In this document: positions 25,331 to 38,900 of the stretch, piece by piece
How the letters are laid out: every line of letters starts with the position of its first letter
How positions within the stretch are numbered: position 1 is the stretch's first letter
NCBI RefSeq assembly: GCF_017591425.1
Contig: NW_024464918.1
Location: forward strand, 25,944,001 to 26,008,000
Source: Ochotona curzoniae
Taxonomy: Eukaryota > Chordata > Mammalia > Lagomorpha > Ochotonidae
DNA: 64,000 nucleotides
Direction: 5' to 3'
Notes under the pieces: generated by a model
Database searches by the model: none
What the model was told of the DNA's origin: nothing
The model's input: only the letters and a program-made list of their open reading frames with translations
Position numbers and translations under genes: made by a program

Positions 25331-28300
25331 AGAAAGTGTGCAGGCTTTTGGATGATGCCAGTCACAGAGACACACAGGATGGACTACTAGCCTATCTGGA
25401 ACCACAACAGGGTCCTGTTCTGTGTTTGCTGGCCTGGAAGGCTTACACATCTATCTGCCTTTGATGGCTTTACACACTTTGGAAAAAGACCTCCTCTCTA
25501 GGTGTTCTGCAATGCTTAAACAGTGTCAGAAGTTAAAAGCAAAACCAAACTAACAAGTGTCAATGTCTTCCTTCCTTGGGTGCTTAGAACCATGTCCCTC
25601 CTGCCCCCAGCTTAATCATCAGAGCCAAATGGGGCATGATGGCTCCTAGAAATAGCATGTTTCACAAACGCCTCTCCAGTAACTGTTACAGCAGCTGAGA
25701 GCTGGGTCTGAAGTGGATCCATTCATACAAAAACCACAACTCACCTTCTCTGAAATAATGGGGAGAGTCTAGTTCATCTCTGTTCAATATAACAGGAGAT
25801 GACAACATTCCATTTTTAAAGCAGTTTAAAAAATTATTTAAAATGAAGTACTTCATCACAGCTGGCCTGGATCACACCAGACTTCAAGTAGCTGAACATA
25901 ATCAGTTGAAGCATCCTTCCTACAGGGATTCATTTTTATGCTTTAGAAGTGCTACCGTGAGTGGTGTACCCTCTTAACCTTTCAGATAACTCTGGCAAAA
26001 GGCAGGGTGGGAACTGTTAGAGGAAATGTCTGGGATGACTTGCTTAGGTTCCAGAGTGAGCCAGCGACAGCTGCTGGGCTGGTCAGTCCCCACCCTGAGT
26101 GGGAACTGCTATGTCCCTGGGTCAGCGACACAGTCTGGGCAGCCTGTTGAAGTGGCAGAGACCAGCCTGGCTCCCAGAGGCCCCCCGCAACCAAGTACGT
26201 CAGCCTCAACATGGTCGTCCCCCTAGTCTCAGTGTTCTCACTCTGGGTCGCTGATGAACCAAGAAAATCCTCTGGATTTCCCAAAGCCTCGCCAATGCAC
26301 CACATGTCCACGGGCCAAGCTTAGTGCACAGTGATGACATGGGGGCCATGGAGCTTGTTCTGCAACCCTGAAAGCACACAGATAATCCCCTCCCCAACAG
26401 CCAATAAAAAGAAAACAGTCACGAGAAGCAGAGCTCACATAAACTTCCATTATGCTTAATGCCTGATTTCACTGAGTTAATGGAGCCACTTATCAGAGCA
26501 ATGTGTATAAATTCCCAAGGGCCTGCTAAGGTGGCTGTCTCCGAAGTTTTACTGTGTCACATACTTCTTCTTGAACAAAGAATGGGTTGCCAGCCACAAG
26601 TTCTGCAGGGATGAAGTGGAAGCTGTATGATAGGCACACATGTGTGGATGTGAGCAATCGTGTGATCCTATGGCGGGGCTGGTGCCTCGAATCTCACTGG
26701 GTCTGGGGTACATCTCTTCTTCTTCATCTCAGTAGGAGAGAACCAAGAACATGAATGGACAAAGCCAAACCCATGCCTGACACTTACGGAACAACACAAG
26801 GGAGATTAGGGGCATCACTCACGATTGATTGTCAATGCAAATGACTGCTGTACAGTTCAGCAGCAACCACTAGGGTTATTGCTCCTGTGTAGAACTAAGT
26901 ATATAACTCAAAAGCTTTGGGAAAAGATAAACAGGAGGGAAATGGGACCTGGAAATGCCCATGTGCCAGTGGAGAGATGATGGGGGTGTACTTGTGTCTA
27001 GAAGATTTGCTCTACTATACTTCAGAAAGGGGTCCCAAAAGGACTGGGGTGAAGAGCCCGAGCGTGTGACTAAGGGACTGGGGAGAGACACAGGCAGGCA
27101 GAGAGTTGTCATAGACAACAGAGCAAAGACAAGTGTTCCGAAGAGGTTGTGAGGACCCGGGAGGACACTGCAATGGGCTGTGCTGGGTAACATCTTCAGT
27201 CCTCCCTGTGAAAGCGATGCAGGGAGACAAATGCTCTGTCCTTGTATTATGTGAAAAGAACCAGACTGAGTTCCACCAGATGAGTATGTGGAGAGAATGC
27301 TGGGGAGGGCGCAATGCTAAAGTCCCTCCAGGAAGGGCCCTTGGAGGAACCTCTATCAGTAGCAGAAACTAGGGCCAGTAACAGAGTCCCTGGTGGCTGC
27401 ACTGTCTCAGTAGAAACATACACCAGAAACATTAAAATGCTAGGAGCAGAGAGGACAAAGGGAGGCTTCCAACAGGAGCCCCGATTTCAAATTCAGTAGG
27501 ATGAATGATCTTTCATGGTGACGAAACTGCAGTGACAGCAGCTCCCTGAGGCTGCCGATGGGTGAATGAAGGTTAGTGCAGGCAATGCAAGGAGGCAGGG
27601 TCATCTCCCAGGTTTTCAGTGCTGGGGGATCTTTGGGAAGGAATAGGTGTGGCGCCTTGCTAGGAATCTAGCACAGGGGCAAGGGCAAGGCTGCCAGTGG
27701 TGGTGAATAACGGAATCAGTGACAAGTCTACAGGAGCAGACATCTCTGCCAGGCAATGGAGCAAAACAAAAGAGCAAGCTGGGACTCTGCTCACAGACGC
27801 CCCCTGGGGGTCAGTTCCACCACCTTCCTGCTGTTGACCTAGAACAAGCCATTGCACTAGGCCTAAGCTCTGCTTCTATTTTGTAGAAGATGAAGATAAC
27901 ATCCATGTCTGCCTGCAAGTGTTACGGTTAAGTGAAATAAGAGTTGACTTGGAGCCCAGAATACACTGATGATAACAATCACTGTTGCAATCACTAGACC
28001 ACAAGGGACTTCTGGACAGTCAGCACCTGTCCTTACAAGGTGAAGTTTGCACATCTCCCAGCCTCACTTTAGTCTCTTTATTTTACACTCTTTATAGCCA
28101 CCCAGCAGGCAAGGCTATGCTTTAACATTCTATCACTCATTAGCTTAGCTTTTCAATCCACATAGATGTAACTGATGCATTTACATAAATTTGATAACTT
28201 GGTAAATAGTGAATATATACAAGGTTGGTAGCTTATAACAGTGGAGTTGAAAAAAAAAATAACAAAGGAGTTTGTGCTTTCTATGTTGCAAGTATGTCTC

Positions 28301-29061
28301 CTATTGGAAAATAATTACTGATGACCAGTGTGCAAGGGGTAGATCTGCCTTTGCCGTGGAGTAGAAGGCTGTGGGAGAGCTGGGAACCATGCAGCCACCA
28401 GGCACAGCCTCTATACAGCTCGGGATCAGAGCACTGCCTGAGTGCAGTATCTGCTCTTTAAGAGTGCAATTGAATCAGCCTGGAGCCCTAGTCCTTCCAG
28501 CAAACACAGAAAGTTTCCTTTGCGCACTAGTCTCCTGCTGCCCCCTCTCATGTCCCCGAAAAGCCTCCTCCGCCTTCGCTCAGAGCCCCAGAGTGGCTCC
28601 CTGCTGCACGGGGCTGTGCATACCCAGTCAAAACAGTGTGAGGGTGGACAGCAGGGCTTCGGCCTGGCCTCTCTGCTCCTGTGGGTTTTAGCTAGACCCA
28701 GGGTGTTATTTTAGAGCAACTGCAGTGTTTAATTTGAGGATGTGTGTGGACCAGAAGGAGGGACCCAAACATGATTTTTTTTCCCCTTTCAGCCAAATGA
28801 TTAAACATGAAGTTCCAAAGAAACGCGCAGCTGGGTCCAACGCTATATCCAATCAGAAAGGGAGAAATACCCCCCACAAGCCCCTCCCTCATCGGGGCCC
28901 AGCCTTGTCTAACCAGCGGCCACCTTGCAGGCATCACCTGGGCAGTCTGTGCTCGTGCCCTGCCCTGTAGGCTGGCAGCTGAGCCCGTCCCTCCCGCTCA
29001 GGACACGCACCGTGGGCCTGCACTAGGGGAGCATTGTACAGATCTATTTCCTTTCTTACAG
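25331..29061. other. Repeat-poor region upstream of the first FGF1 coding exon
   Basis: 3.7 kb with no young SINE. The last 700 bases (28.36-29.06 kb) are richer in G+C and contain several CpGs. It could hold a promoter-proximal untranslated exon of FGF1. I see no decisive promoter or donor and make no exon call. Confidence 0.4.
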
Positions 29062-29080
29062 TGGTGAGCTGGCTGCCACC
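29062..29080 (+). promoter_or_regulatory. FGF1: FGF1 5'-UTR tail and Kozak context in the first coding exon
   Basis: Only 19 untranslated bases lie between the AG acceptor (29060-29061) and the ATG. They end in GCCACC, a strong Kozak context. In human FGF1 the matching stretch is 34 bases as I recall, so this lineage appears to have a shorter common leader. Alternative tissue-specific first exons (1A-1D in human) splice to this point. Confidence 0.8.
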
Positions 29081-29249
29081 ATGGCTGAGGGAGAAGTCAC
29101 CACCTTCTCAGCCCTGACGGAGAAGTTCAATCTGCCTGGAGGGAACTACAAGCTGCCCAAGCTCCTTTACTGTAGCAATGGAGGCCACTTCCTGAGGATC
29201 CTTCCAGATGGCACAGTGGATGGGACCAGGGACAGGAGCGACCTGCACA
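29081..29249 (+). CDS. FGF1: FGF1 first coding exon (residues 1-56 plus one base)
   Basis: The exon begins with [10 protein letters not shown] and runs to ...RSDLH, then leaves one base of codon 57 at the donor (CA/GTAAGT at 29249/29250). It carries the disordered N-terminus and the first beta-strands, including [11 protein letters not shown] and the DGT..GTRDRSD turn. The start is chosen because it is the family start and sits in a full GCCACCATGG context. An untranslated acceptor, TTTCTTACAG, ends at 29061. Read-through into the intron would add 35 unrelated residues before a stop at 29356, which is not part of the mature message. Residue 25 is Leu (CTG) where human and other mammals I recall have Lys. 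Confidence 0.97.
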
Positions 29250-32200
29250 GTAAGTGCCCGGCTTGGCTGCACGCCCTTGCCCGGCTGGGGTTCCTTCTTG
29301 GTCAGGGACTGGAGGATCTCTATGTCTCTGCTGCAGCAGGACATGCTCACAGGTAGCAGTGACATACATGTGTCAAGGTCGGGTTTGGGAAGCAGGTGGC
29401 TGTGTGGGCCACTGCTTTCCTAAAGGTGTCTGACTTCAAGTTGTGCAAAGGATGATGCTGCCCTAACCAAGCTGGCTGCCGGTGTCCAGCTGCTGTGCGT
29501 TTCCTCAGGTAGCTGTAGCTGGCAAAAGAATCAGCCTCCAGCCTGCAAAGGCCAGCCAGAGGCCCACCTGCTCTCTGAAAGTTGTGCAGGGTTGCCGGAG
29601 CTGGTCGAAGGGGAAGCACTAAAATCCCACACAAAGCTGTGGGTTTCATTTGCAATAAACTGATTTCCTAGGTTGGGTTTGCCCTGGGCCTGGTTTGCAG
29701 GGTCCTCAAGCATATGCAAAGACTCACACAGCATAAATTAGACAGTCCTCCCTCTGCGTTCACAGGCAGACGTGGTCCCTGAGAGCAGCAGGTCCTGCTC
29801 CAGGCCTCGGGGAAGCTGGAGAGCAGGAGCAGCCGGGCCAGAGGCTGAGAGCCTCTCCCAGGCCTAGCTGGCAGTCAGCTCCCAGAGGATGCTCACAAAC
29901 GAAGCAGGAAGCATCCTCTTGGCTAATGGCACAGTTCTCTTCCCTGCACCTGGGGACTTTGAGGGCAGGTGTAGATGCTGGAGATCTGGTGTCTGATCCT
30001 CTTGGGATGCTGCCACAGAGTCTGAGTGCCACAGAGGCACTGGATGCCACAGAGAAGCCTCAAGTTGGACCATCAGGCTACTTTGAGGCTGAGAGTGTCC
30101 AGGGCCAGCTGCGCTGCAAATCAGGGGCAGGAAAGTGTGGGCGGGATCCGGAAGAGCCAGCGTAGGCAGGAAGCTTCTGTGGGACTGGCTTATGGACCAG
30201 GTGCTCTTAATTATACATGCGCCGTGTGCCACGGGCTGCAGGCTCACAGCACAAAAAGAAACTTCAATGAGGCACACTGCTTGCCCTTTCTTGTACAGGG
30301 ATGGGTAGCAGAGACGGGCGTGGTAATAGACATCAGGAGACACCGTCCCTTCCTTCCCACCTGCCGGGTAGACCACTGAGATGAGGAATGGGAGAGGCTG
30401 CAGCCAGGCCTGCAGCTGCAGGGTTCAGGGCTATGAGTTTGGAGCTTTGGCTGGCTGTTGCACCTTCACATGCACTGTTGGATGACTGAGATGCAGTGAA
30501 AAGAGCAGCTGCAGAACGAAGCCCCTCAAAGCCTCCATACCCACATAAGCCAGGTTTACTGTAAATAGGTAGACGTGCATGGTGGTCCATATTCTAAGGC
30601 CTCTGGATTAGAACTCCCTTCTAGCAAGTCTTGCCACCTCTCTGAGTCAGTATGGAGGCTCTCGGGTTCTCAGAGCCCCAGAGCAGGAAAACATTGGGTG
30701 AAGCACTCCTTGGGGTTCGTGACTCTTGGGAAGCTGAATCCCAAGCTCCCAGGAGAACACCATGCTGGCTTTCTGTACAAACAGCGGAGGGCTGTAGTTG
30801 TTCCGCCATCAGCACTGGGGACTGTAAGCAGGGTATTTAATGCTGGAATGACCTCTCGGCTCTGCTAGGGATTTGACCTCCTGACCCTAAGGCATCAGGA
30901 GCCCTGGGAACAAAACACGGCACTGCTTCAAGAGGTTGTGAGGGCAGCTGTAGCCTGGTGATGCGGGCAGCTTTGCCCAGTAAGTGTAGGCAAATGCCAG
31001 AATCTTCCCGGCCTCACTAATGCCACAGAGTAAGAACACCAGTATCACTGGCTTCATTGCTCTCTGGGGAGGATGAGATACTAACATGGCTACTGCTAGC
31101 AAAGATCCTGGTTCAGAGTAGCAGCTCAGCCTGGCTGGCCAACGCTGCTACTCCTGCTGCGGCTCCATCAAGACCCCATGTGCCCAGCCCAGCTCAGGGA
31201 CACACAGCACGGCATGAGAGCTCTCCTGGCCACCTTTCGTGCAGAACAAATGGCTTCCTCCAGGAAAGATGAAGCTCTGCTTCCAAGCTTCTCTGCCAAC
31301 ACTCAGAGACAACACTGATTAACTTGCTTACTTTGGAATTAAAGACTTGGGCCAGGAGGACTGAAATCAGAGCAAGTGGCTGGGTGGCCAGAGCTCCATG
31401 CCTGCTGATGCTGGGGGAGAACTCAACAGAGTCAGGGTATCTGGAGTTAGAAGCTGGGGGGGTGGGGGCAAGCTGCCCCTTCCCACTCTGCATACACTGC
31501 TATGCAGAAGCCTGGGGCACTTCTTACCATCCTCTCTGGTCTAGAAATGTTATTGTCTCAGGGTTCCAGCTGTCTGACCCTGGGGAACAACTGCTCATCT
31601 CAGGGGACTCAGTTTCCTCCTATTGTGGAACAGGAATAATTCACTGCTATGGGCTCAGAGTTAAGATCTGCAGGAAAGGAGCAGTTCAGGGCACAGCCTT
31701 GGATGGGGTTCTGTCGCCCTCTTCTGTCCAGTGACAGTACTGCCGCAGGCAACCTGAAATCCAAAAGGAACATGGAGAAACAGACTGAGCTCTGGAGGGA
31801 ACAATGAGCTAGACCCCACCTGGGAAATGGCAATGCACCCAATGTGTTAAGAGGGTGGTCCTACTCCTTGATCGCTAATTGCAGGATGGCTGGAGGCTGC
31901 TGACAGGTGCATGGTCACACCCTGAAAGCCAACGAAGTACAGGCTGTGGACACCTGTGACGTGGCCATCCAGGCTCAACCAGGCAGAGTTGTAGATTTGG
32001 ACACCTGTGGGTGCAATCTCTAAGGTTCATGTTCATTCCTCAGGTTTGGGCTAGGGGAGACAGATACACAGTGTCACTCTGAGACAGAGGGTCCGGGGGC
32101 AGCACAGATATAGAGCAGGACGGCCAGCTCCCTCTTGGACACAGAGCATAAGGGCAGTGTCGCTTAGCCTGCAGTCTGTGGCTGTGGGTATCTATGCGCG

Positions 32201-35200
32201 CACATAACGGACGTCTCCTCTAGGACACTTTCGAAGGACACAGACCTTGTGTCTGCCCAACACTGCAACTGTCTGTGTCTAGTGAACTGCCTGCCCCTGG
32301 CTATAAAGATGCACAAACACTGATCTGATGGCACTGGCAGTAGCTGCATTCGAACTCAATGACAGATTCACTAAACAGCTCCTGAGCACCAGCAGGTGCC
32401 AGCCTCGTGCCAGATGCTTCATTTCCAGCTGACCATAACCCCGTGAGGTTCCTAAGCGTCAACACACTGAGAACAGTTGTACCCACAGGGGCAGGGCTGC
32501 ATCCAAACCAGAAGGTTGGGACAGTAACTTCTGGATGTGCCTCAGTTTCCTCATTAAAACATGCATTTTTCCCCCACTATTATTTGTTTGAAAGTCAGAG
32601 AGAGACAATACGAGAGCACTCTCCCATCTACCTGCTCACTTTCCAAATGCCTGCAGCAGCCAGAGCTGGGCCAGGGCCATGGCAGGAGCTAAGATTTCAG
32701 TCTAGGTCTCCCAGGTGAGTGACAGGAACCCAACCAGCCAAGCCACCGTCTGCCACCTCCTGGGTGCATGACAGAAAGAATATGGAATTGGAAGCCAAAT
32801 CAGGACTTAAAGTCACGTAAGTGGCAATTTAACTACCTTACCTGACGCCTGCCCTAGCTTCTTGTCTTAAACATAAGAATGACAATAAGGCCCGTCTTGT
32901 ACCAAAGTAGGAGTGTGACATATGATGATGCTTATAAAAGAGGTCAGCACACTGCCAGGCACAGGGTAAGGGCTCCAACAACAGGATCTGCCACCTTCTC
33001 ATCTTCACCATTCCTCAGGCACACCTGTCTTCCTTGTCTGTCTATGCCATCTCACGGCCATCAGAAGAATGCCATGCTTGTTCAGAGAACTGAGGGTGAC
33101 TTCTCTGGGATTCTGTGGCTTGGAGCACCGGAGGCTTGGCACACAGGCACAACAACCTCCTCGGGCAGAGGCAGCTCTGCGTCTGATTCTGCTCTGTGTG
33201 TGGGCGTTTCCTCCCTGCTGAAGGGGCCGGTGACATTTTCCTTCATGGGCTTCATACCATAAACAGTAACTGGAGGGCAACAGATGCTCCTAGGCCTGCC
33301 AGCCCCGCAGGGCCTCCCCTCCCGCAGCTCCAAGCCCAGGCCCATCCCTGGCAGGCAGGATTCCGGGCACCGCTCACTGCATGGAGGGAAATGTGCTGGA
33401 GCTGAGCGTGCGCCAATCAAATATTTATAAATCCAGCCACATCCTACAGGCACTGGGGAGCCAGCCGGTCGGAAGATTCCGACTCACAGCCCTTTCTCTT
33501 AGGCAGACAGCACTCCCAGGGAATTCCCCTTTTGCTCTGGGGGAGTCCAGATGCTTTCGGTTTGGTGTGATAAGACACAGCCCTAGTTGGGCAAGGTTCT
33601 GCTCCTCACCCCAACAGCCCAGGCCCAAGTTCAGACCATGGCAAGCAAGGAGCCCAGAGCGGGCAACAGCTGCAGCAGGGTCTGCCCTCCCCAAAGGGTG
33701 TGTCAACCTTGGCCATGTGTGATATAAAGGACTTCCTGACCCTGCCACCCACCGCCTCTTTTCTGATCATGCACAAGCATTCTTTTGGATTTGTTTAGGT
33801 CTCTAGTATTTACACCAAATTCTCCAGGCACTTAAGGGAACAGAAACCTTGATAAGCTTGTGAAAAAAACTTTTCATACATACATGTGCACAGATGCAAA
33901 AACACATGTGCACACTAAGCATACTTCAAAAGTCTGCAGAAAATCCAAAGACACGCTGGTTTTCATGCAGGATCATTTTGAAATCTGTGCATATCTTCTC
34001 ATGACACAAACTTTTTACGGGCCCTCTGCAGGCCCTCGGACATATTCTAAACTATTGGATTTTTTTTGTCTCCCAAGTCTAATTCCCCAGCCATCTCCAT
34101 CTTCAATGTTTCCTGGAGCTCAACTTGGGGCTCTGTTTTAATTCCAAATGTCCCTGGACACAAAACCAGCTCAGTGGGTTCTCAAGGAGGCTGACCTCAC
34201 TCTGCATAAACACAGTAGAGGACGGGAAGTCTCCAGCCCAGAATAAACCAGGCACGTAATCTCCTCTGGCCTGTCTCTTTGGAGAGCCGAAGTAGGAAGC
34301 AGCACTCAAGGCCACGCCAGCTGCAGAAGCCAAGCTTCTCTCTGTCTGGGAACCTTCCCTGTTCAAGGCACTGGTTGCAATCTTAACTTCCCAAGTGCCT
34401 GGGTAGGATGGGTATTTGGTGGTTTGGGATGTCTGCATCAGCTATCCTAGTGCCTGGTCAAGTCCTAGATTCACTTCTGATGCAGTTTCCTGCTAATGTA
34501 CACCCTTGGAGGCACCAGATGGTGATTCGAGCACATCATTCTTGTGGGAGACCTGGGTTCTGCTTCTGGCTCCTGGTTTTGATCTGGCCCAGCTCTGGCT
34601 GCTGTGGGTGTTCAGGAGTGAACCAGGGAATGGAAGGCCTCTATGTCAGTCTCTCTCTCTCTCTCTCTCTTTAAAAAAGTCCCCAGAGCATGACCAAAAG
34701 ATGCAGGGATGGCTCAGAAGTCAAGAAACAGGCTTTAGAAGCAGCCCAAAGCTCAAGCTCACTTCTCTTGGTTATGGCAGCCTCCCAACTCCTTTGCCTT
34801 CTTCCTCCCCTTGCAAACAGGAGATCATAAATGCTTGAACAAATGACTGCTAAGATCTAATGAATCTTTGGGCATGAGGACAAAACAAGAGATACAGATT
34901 TGCAGGGCCTCAGTGGGGTGTGACTAGCCCTTGGGGACTGTGATGTCCATTCGAAGACACTGAGCCCTGCTCATCCCTAAATCTACAAAGACCTATGAAG
35001 GGATTTATTTTTTATGTATTTACTTCTTTTAAGATTTTTTTATTATTATTACTAAAAAGATGGATTTATAGAGAGGAGAGACAGAAAGAAAGATCTTCTG
35101 CCCACTGGTTCACTCCTCAAGTGGCTGCAACGGCCAGAGCTAAGCCAGTCTGAAGCCAGGAGCCAGGAACTTCTTCCAGGTCTCCCATGTGGTACAGGTC

Positions 35201-35844
35201 CCAAGGCTTTGGGCTGTCTTTGACTGCTTTTGCAGGCCACAAGGAGGAAACTGGATGAGAAGTAGAGCAGCTGGGACAAGAATCAGCACATATATGAGAT
35301 CCCAGCACATGTAATATGAGGACTTTAGTCACTAGGCTACTATGCTGGGCCCAGGACTTATTTTTTAAGATGTGTTTATTTCAAAGGTAAAGTGAGAAAG
35401 AAAGAATCTTCAATTCATCATTCCCCAAATCCCACGTGGCCATAATGGCTAGAGCCGGGCTGGTCTGAAACCAGCAACCAGGAGCTCCATCTCCCACCAT
35501 GTTTCCCATAAGGATACAGGAGCCCAAGCACACAGGCCACTGCTCACCATTTTTCCAGGTGCTTAGCAGGGAACTAGACTGGAAGTGGAGCAGCCTGAAC
35601 TTGAACTGGCATCTGTATGCAATGCCAGTGTCAAGGCAGAGGTTTAACTAACTATGCCACAATATTGTCCCCTAGGACACTTTTTAGAAAACTGCTTTCT
35701 CTGTCCCCATCAAAAGATGCCATCCCTGTCTCAACACCATGGAAAGAGGAGGACCTTAGGGTCTCAGCTCATTGAAGTAATGTTTTTCTTCTTCAGAGAG
35801 ACAGAGAAAGAGCTCCTATATGTGCACTCACTCACGCATTCACT

Positions 35845-35920
<76 letters not shown>

Positions 35921-38900
35921 TTTATCCCTCTAAAAGCAAAGTAGAACATGACAGCACTATGTGGTCTTATCCTCTCTGGTGCTGGGCAATGCTAAGCAGG
36001 AGCAGTGCGCATGGCTCCCAGCACACCCTGCAGTCACAGGGGAGACGGCTGAGCTACACAGCAGCCCGTGCTAGGCTGGGGTGTGCTGCAGGGCGCGTGT
36101 GTTAAACACATTTTCCACACACAGTATTTTCAATTTATGATGGGTTTCTTGGGCTGTAACCCCGTCGTAAATCATGCCACATCTATACATCTACATGCAT
36201 GGGCTAAGTACACTGCTTTCTCTTTGATAAAATTTTCACAAAGGATCAAGGAATTACTCTATTGTCTCACAATTTTCATTTCTACTGTGATTTTTCACTT
36301 TTCTTTGGAAGAGGCAAAAAGATTGCCAAGTATATAGAGATTTTCCTGTATTCTGCTTAGAACAAGTGGGGTTTTCATTACTGGGTCAAGAGCAGGAGGA
36401 ATTGTTATTACTGTTGGACTTCTCCATTCCTGCTGTTCTTTATCCCTCATGGCGTGGAGATCCTGAAGGCAGGACCCACCCACCCACCTCCACATTCAGT
36501 GGACGATTCAAGGCTCTCTACCGACCGCCCCTGCACAGCGGTGTGGCTGGTCCCACCCTCCCTCTCTGTGGCCCCCTTTCCTCACACTCTCTCCTCCCGC
36601 CTTCTTCCTCTGTGGCAAAGTCGAGAGGATATGGGTTTGCAGACCTGGTGTGAGGTTCCCCTGTTGAGTCAGACACCTGGTCAGCCGCACAAGCAGGCGG
36701 CACAGGCTTGGGTGTCACTCCCTCCTGCCAGCCTTGCTTGCTGCAGAAGGATATATGTTCAGGAAACTCGGCCAGAAAGCAATCCAGTGAAAATGAGCTA
36801 TGAAACTTGGACATCCTGGAGAAATAATATTTACAGAGGAAACTCCTGAGACGAACTGAACTCTCTCAGCAGAGTGGCAGCTCAGGCTGTTGGCTGAAGT
36901 CCCGCGAGGGGCCAGCCTCTACACGGCCACCACAGGACTTCACCAGAGCCAGCTCCACCTGACTTAAGCGCCATGGCAAGGCCAGAGGAATGGGGGCAGC
37001 CGAACACAAGTCAAACAGGTAACGAAAGCCCTTTTAACACCTAGGAGGACCTGCCCTCAAAGACAGCACCTTCCAGGTAGTGGGGAGGAGCAGACGGCAG
37101 GTCGGAAGAGGAGGTGCCTGTCTCCCTGTGTGGCTACCAACCTGGTGTGAAAGAAAGGGAAAAGCATGACTCCTAAGGCACTCAAGCCTGCGCTCTGGTC
37201 AGGATTTTCTTTTACTAAGCACAGCCTTGAGCGCAATGTGCTTTCACGCAATTTAGCCCCTGGCCTGTAGGAGGCAGCAACCGCCACCTCCCACCAGGGA
37301 CCACGATGAGGAACAGACATCACAGCAGCTCAGAAAGATGGCAAGTACTGACCACCTCCCTGGCATCTGGTCACGGGAGCCTCACAACAATTCACAATGA
37401 ATAAGGAAACAGATACACAATTAGCCCTGGCATCACTCAGCAGCCAACAGGCAGCCGAGGCAGAATTGTGACCCCGTGCGGTCTAACCCAGGAGCCCTCC
37501 TGTTTAATTCTTCACTACTGAGACCAAGACAGAAACGAGCAAGATACCTGGCTCATTGTGGGTGGCCAAGGAATAGCTCCCTCTTTCCCACGAGCTTTCT
37601 TAGTACACAGGATTATGCTGAGAAATGGATGGAAAAATACATGTGACAGTTCCCTGAAAACGATCAAGTCCAGTGGAAATATAGATTGTGGCGGGGGAAA
37701 AAACATCTTTATGGAGATGTAATTCACATATAATTCATCCACTTAATGTGCACGGCTCTGTGGGTTTTGTAGAGTTGTGCCAACCCCTCCCCCGCAAATA
37801 AAAAAGAAACACTTCATTGTTGAATGAGAATTTCTCCCTGTCAAATTGGAGAAATCTCCAATTTCTCCCTCCCCCTCCAGGACTCATTCATATCATAACA
37901 TGTGTTTTGCTCCTATTTCTGTTCAAATAACATCCAATGGTGTATAGCACTGCTATTAACTGTTCCCTTTAGTTCTGCTAACATCTTTAGAGAGACAGAA
38001 GCCAAACGCCTCCCTTTTGACTGATGAGGAGGCTGGGCTGGAGAGAAGCTGAGTAGCCTCCCCGAGGTCATCCAACTAGTTGGAAGCACATCCCAGCTTC
38101 GAGCCTTAGAGCTCCAACTCAGCCTCCAACCTTCCTCACCCTACATAGCATTACTGGAAATAATTCAAAATGCACAGCTTACTGGTGACCAAGCAGCAGA
38201 ATCACCCCCTATACCATTATTCGTTGAACACATTTATATTGACTTTCCCCTTTGTACATCCTAAAATATTCAACAAACACACCGTCACAGTCCCTTGTGC
38301 ACAGTGATGGGACTCAAGCAGGAATGGCTCAAGCAAGATCCAGCCTCTCTTCTCTGGTTGCACATTCTACTGGGGAGGCAGACATAAAGGAGAAAATTCT
38401 TACACAATAAAACAACTCCATATTCAGGGCCAGGGAAGAAACAAACAAGGGACTGGAAAAGAGTGATGTAGGAAGTAGGGTGGCAGGAACGGGGTAATGG
38501 ACTGAGGGTAAAAGGACCCACTGCACAGAGAATTTGAGAAAGGCCTCTCTGAGAAAGATAGCTAGGTAAGGACGAGGAGATCTACCTTGTATCTATCTGC
38601 AGGAATAAGCTGCAAGAAAGAAGATACAGCATATGCAAAGATCAAGGGGGTGGTAAAAAGTTTAGCATGTTGAAGGAGCAGAACTGGTATGTCCGCATTA
38701 CCAAGTGCACATATGGTGGGATTGGATGCTGGAAAGAGCTGGGGGCCTGCTGTCTCGGGCCTGCACTCCCAGAGCTAACCAAAGAGAGGAGGACCCATGG
38801 GAAACCAGATGAAAGACTTCCAGTTCCCTTCCTGTGAATTACATAAACTCCAGTTTGCCACAGGAAGCTACAGAAGTCCTAAGTTTACATAGCAAAGACT

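Noticed and set aside
29250..29356. Extension of FGF1 exon 1 into the intron as an alternative C-terminus
   Set aside because: A consensus donor GTAAGT sits at 29250 and the downstream residues match no FGF1 form that I know.
29864..30376. 170-codon open frame on the minus strand in FGF1 intron 1
   Set aside because: No domain, no conserved wording and no promoter. A chance frame in GC-richer intron.
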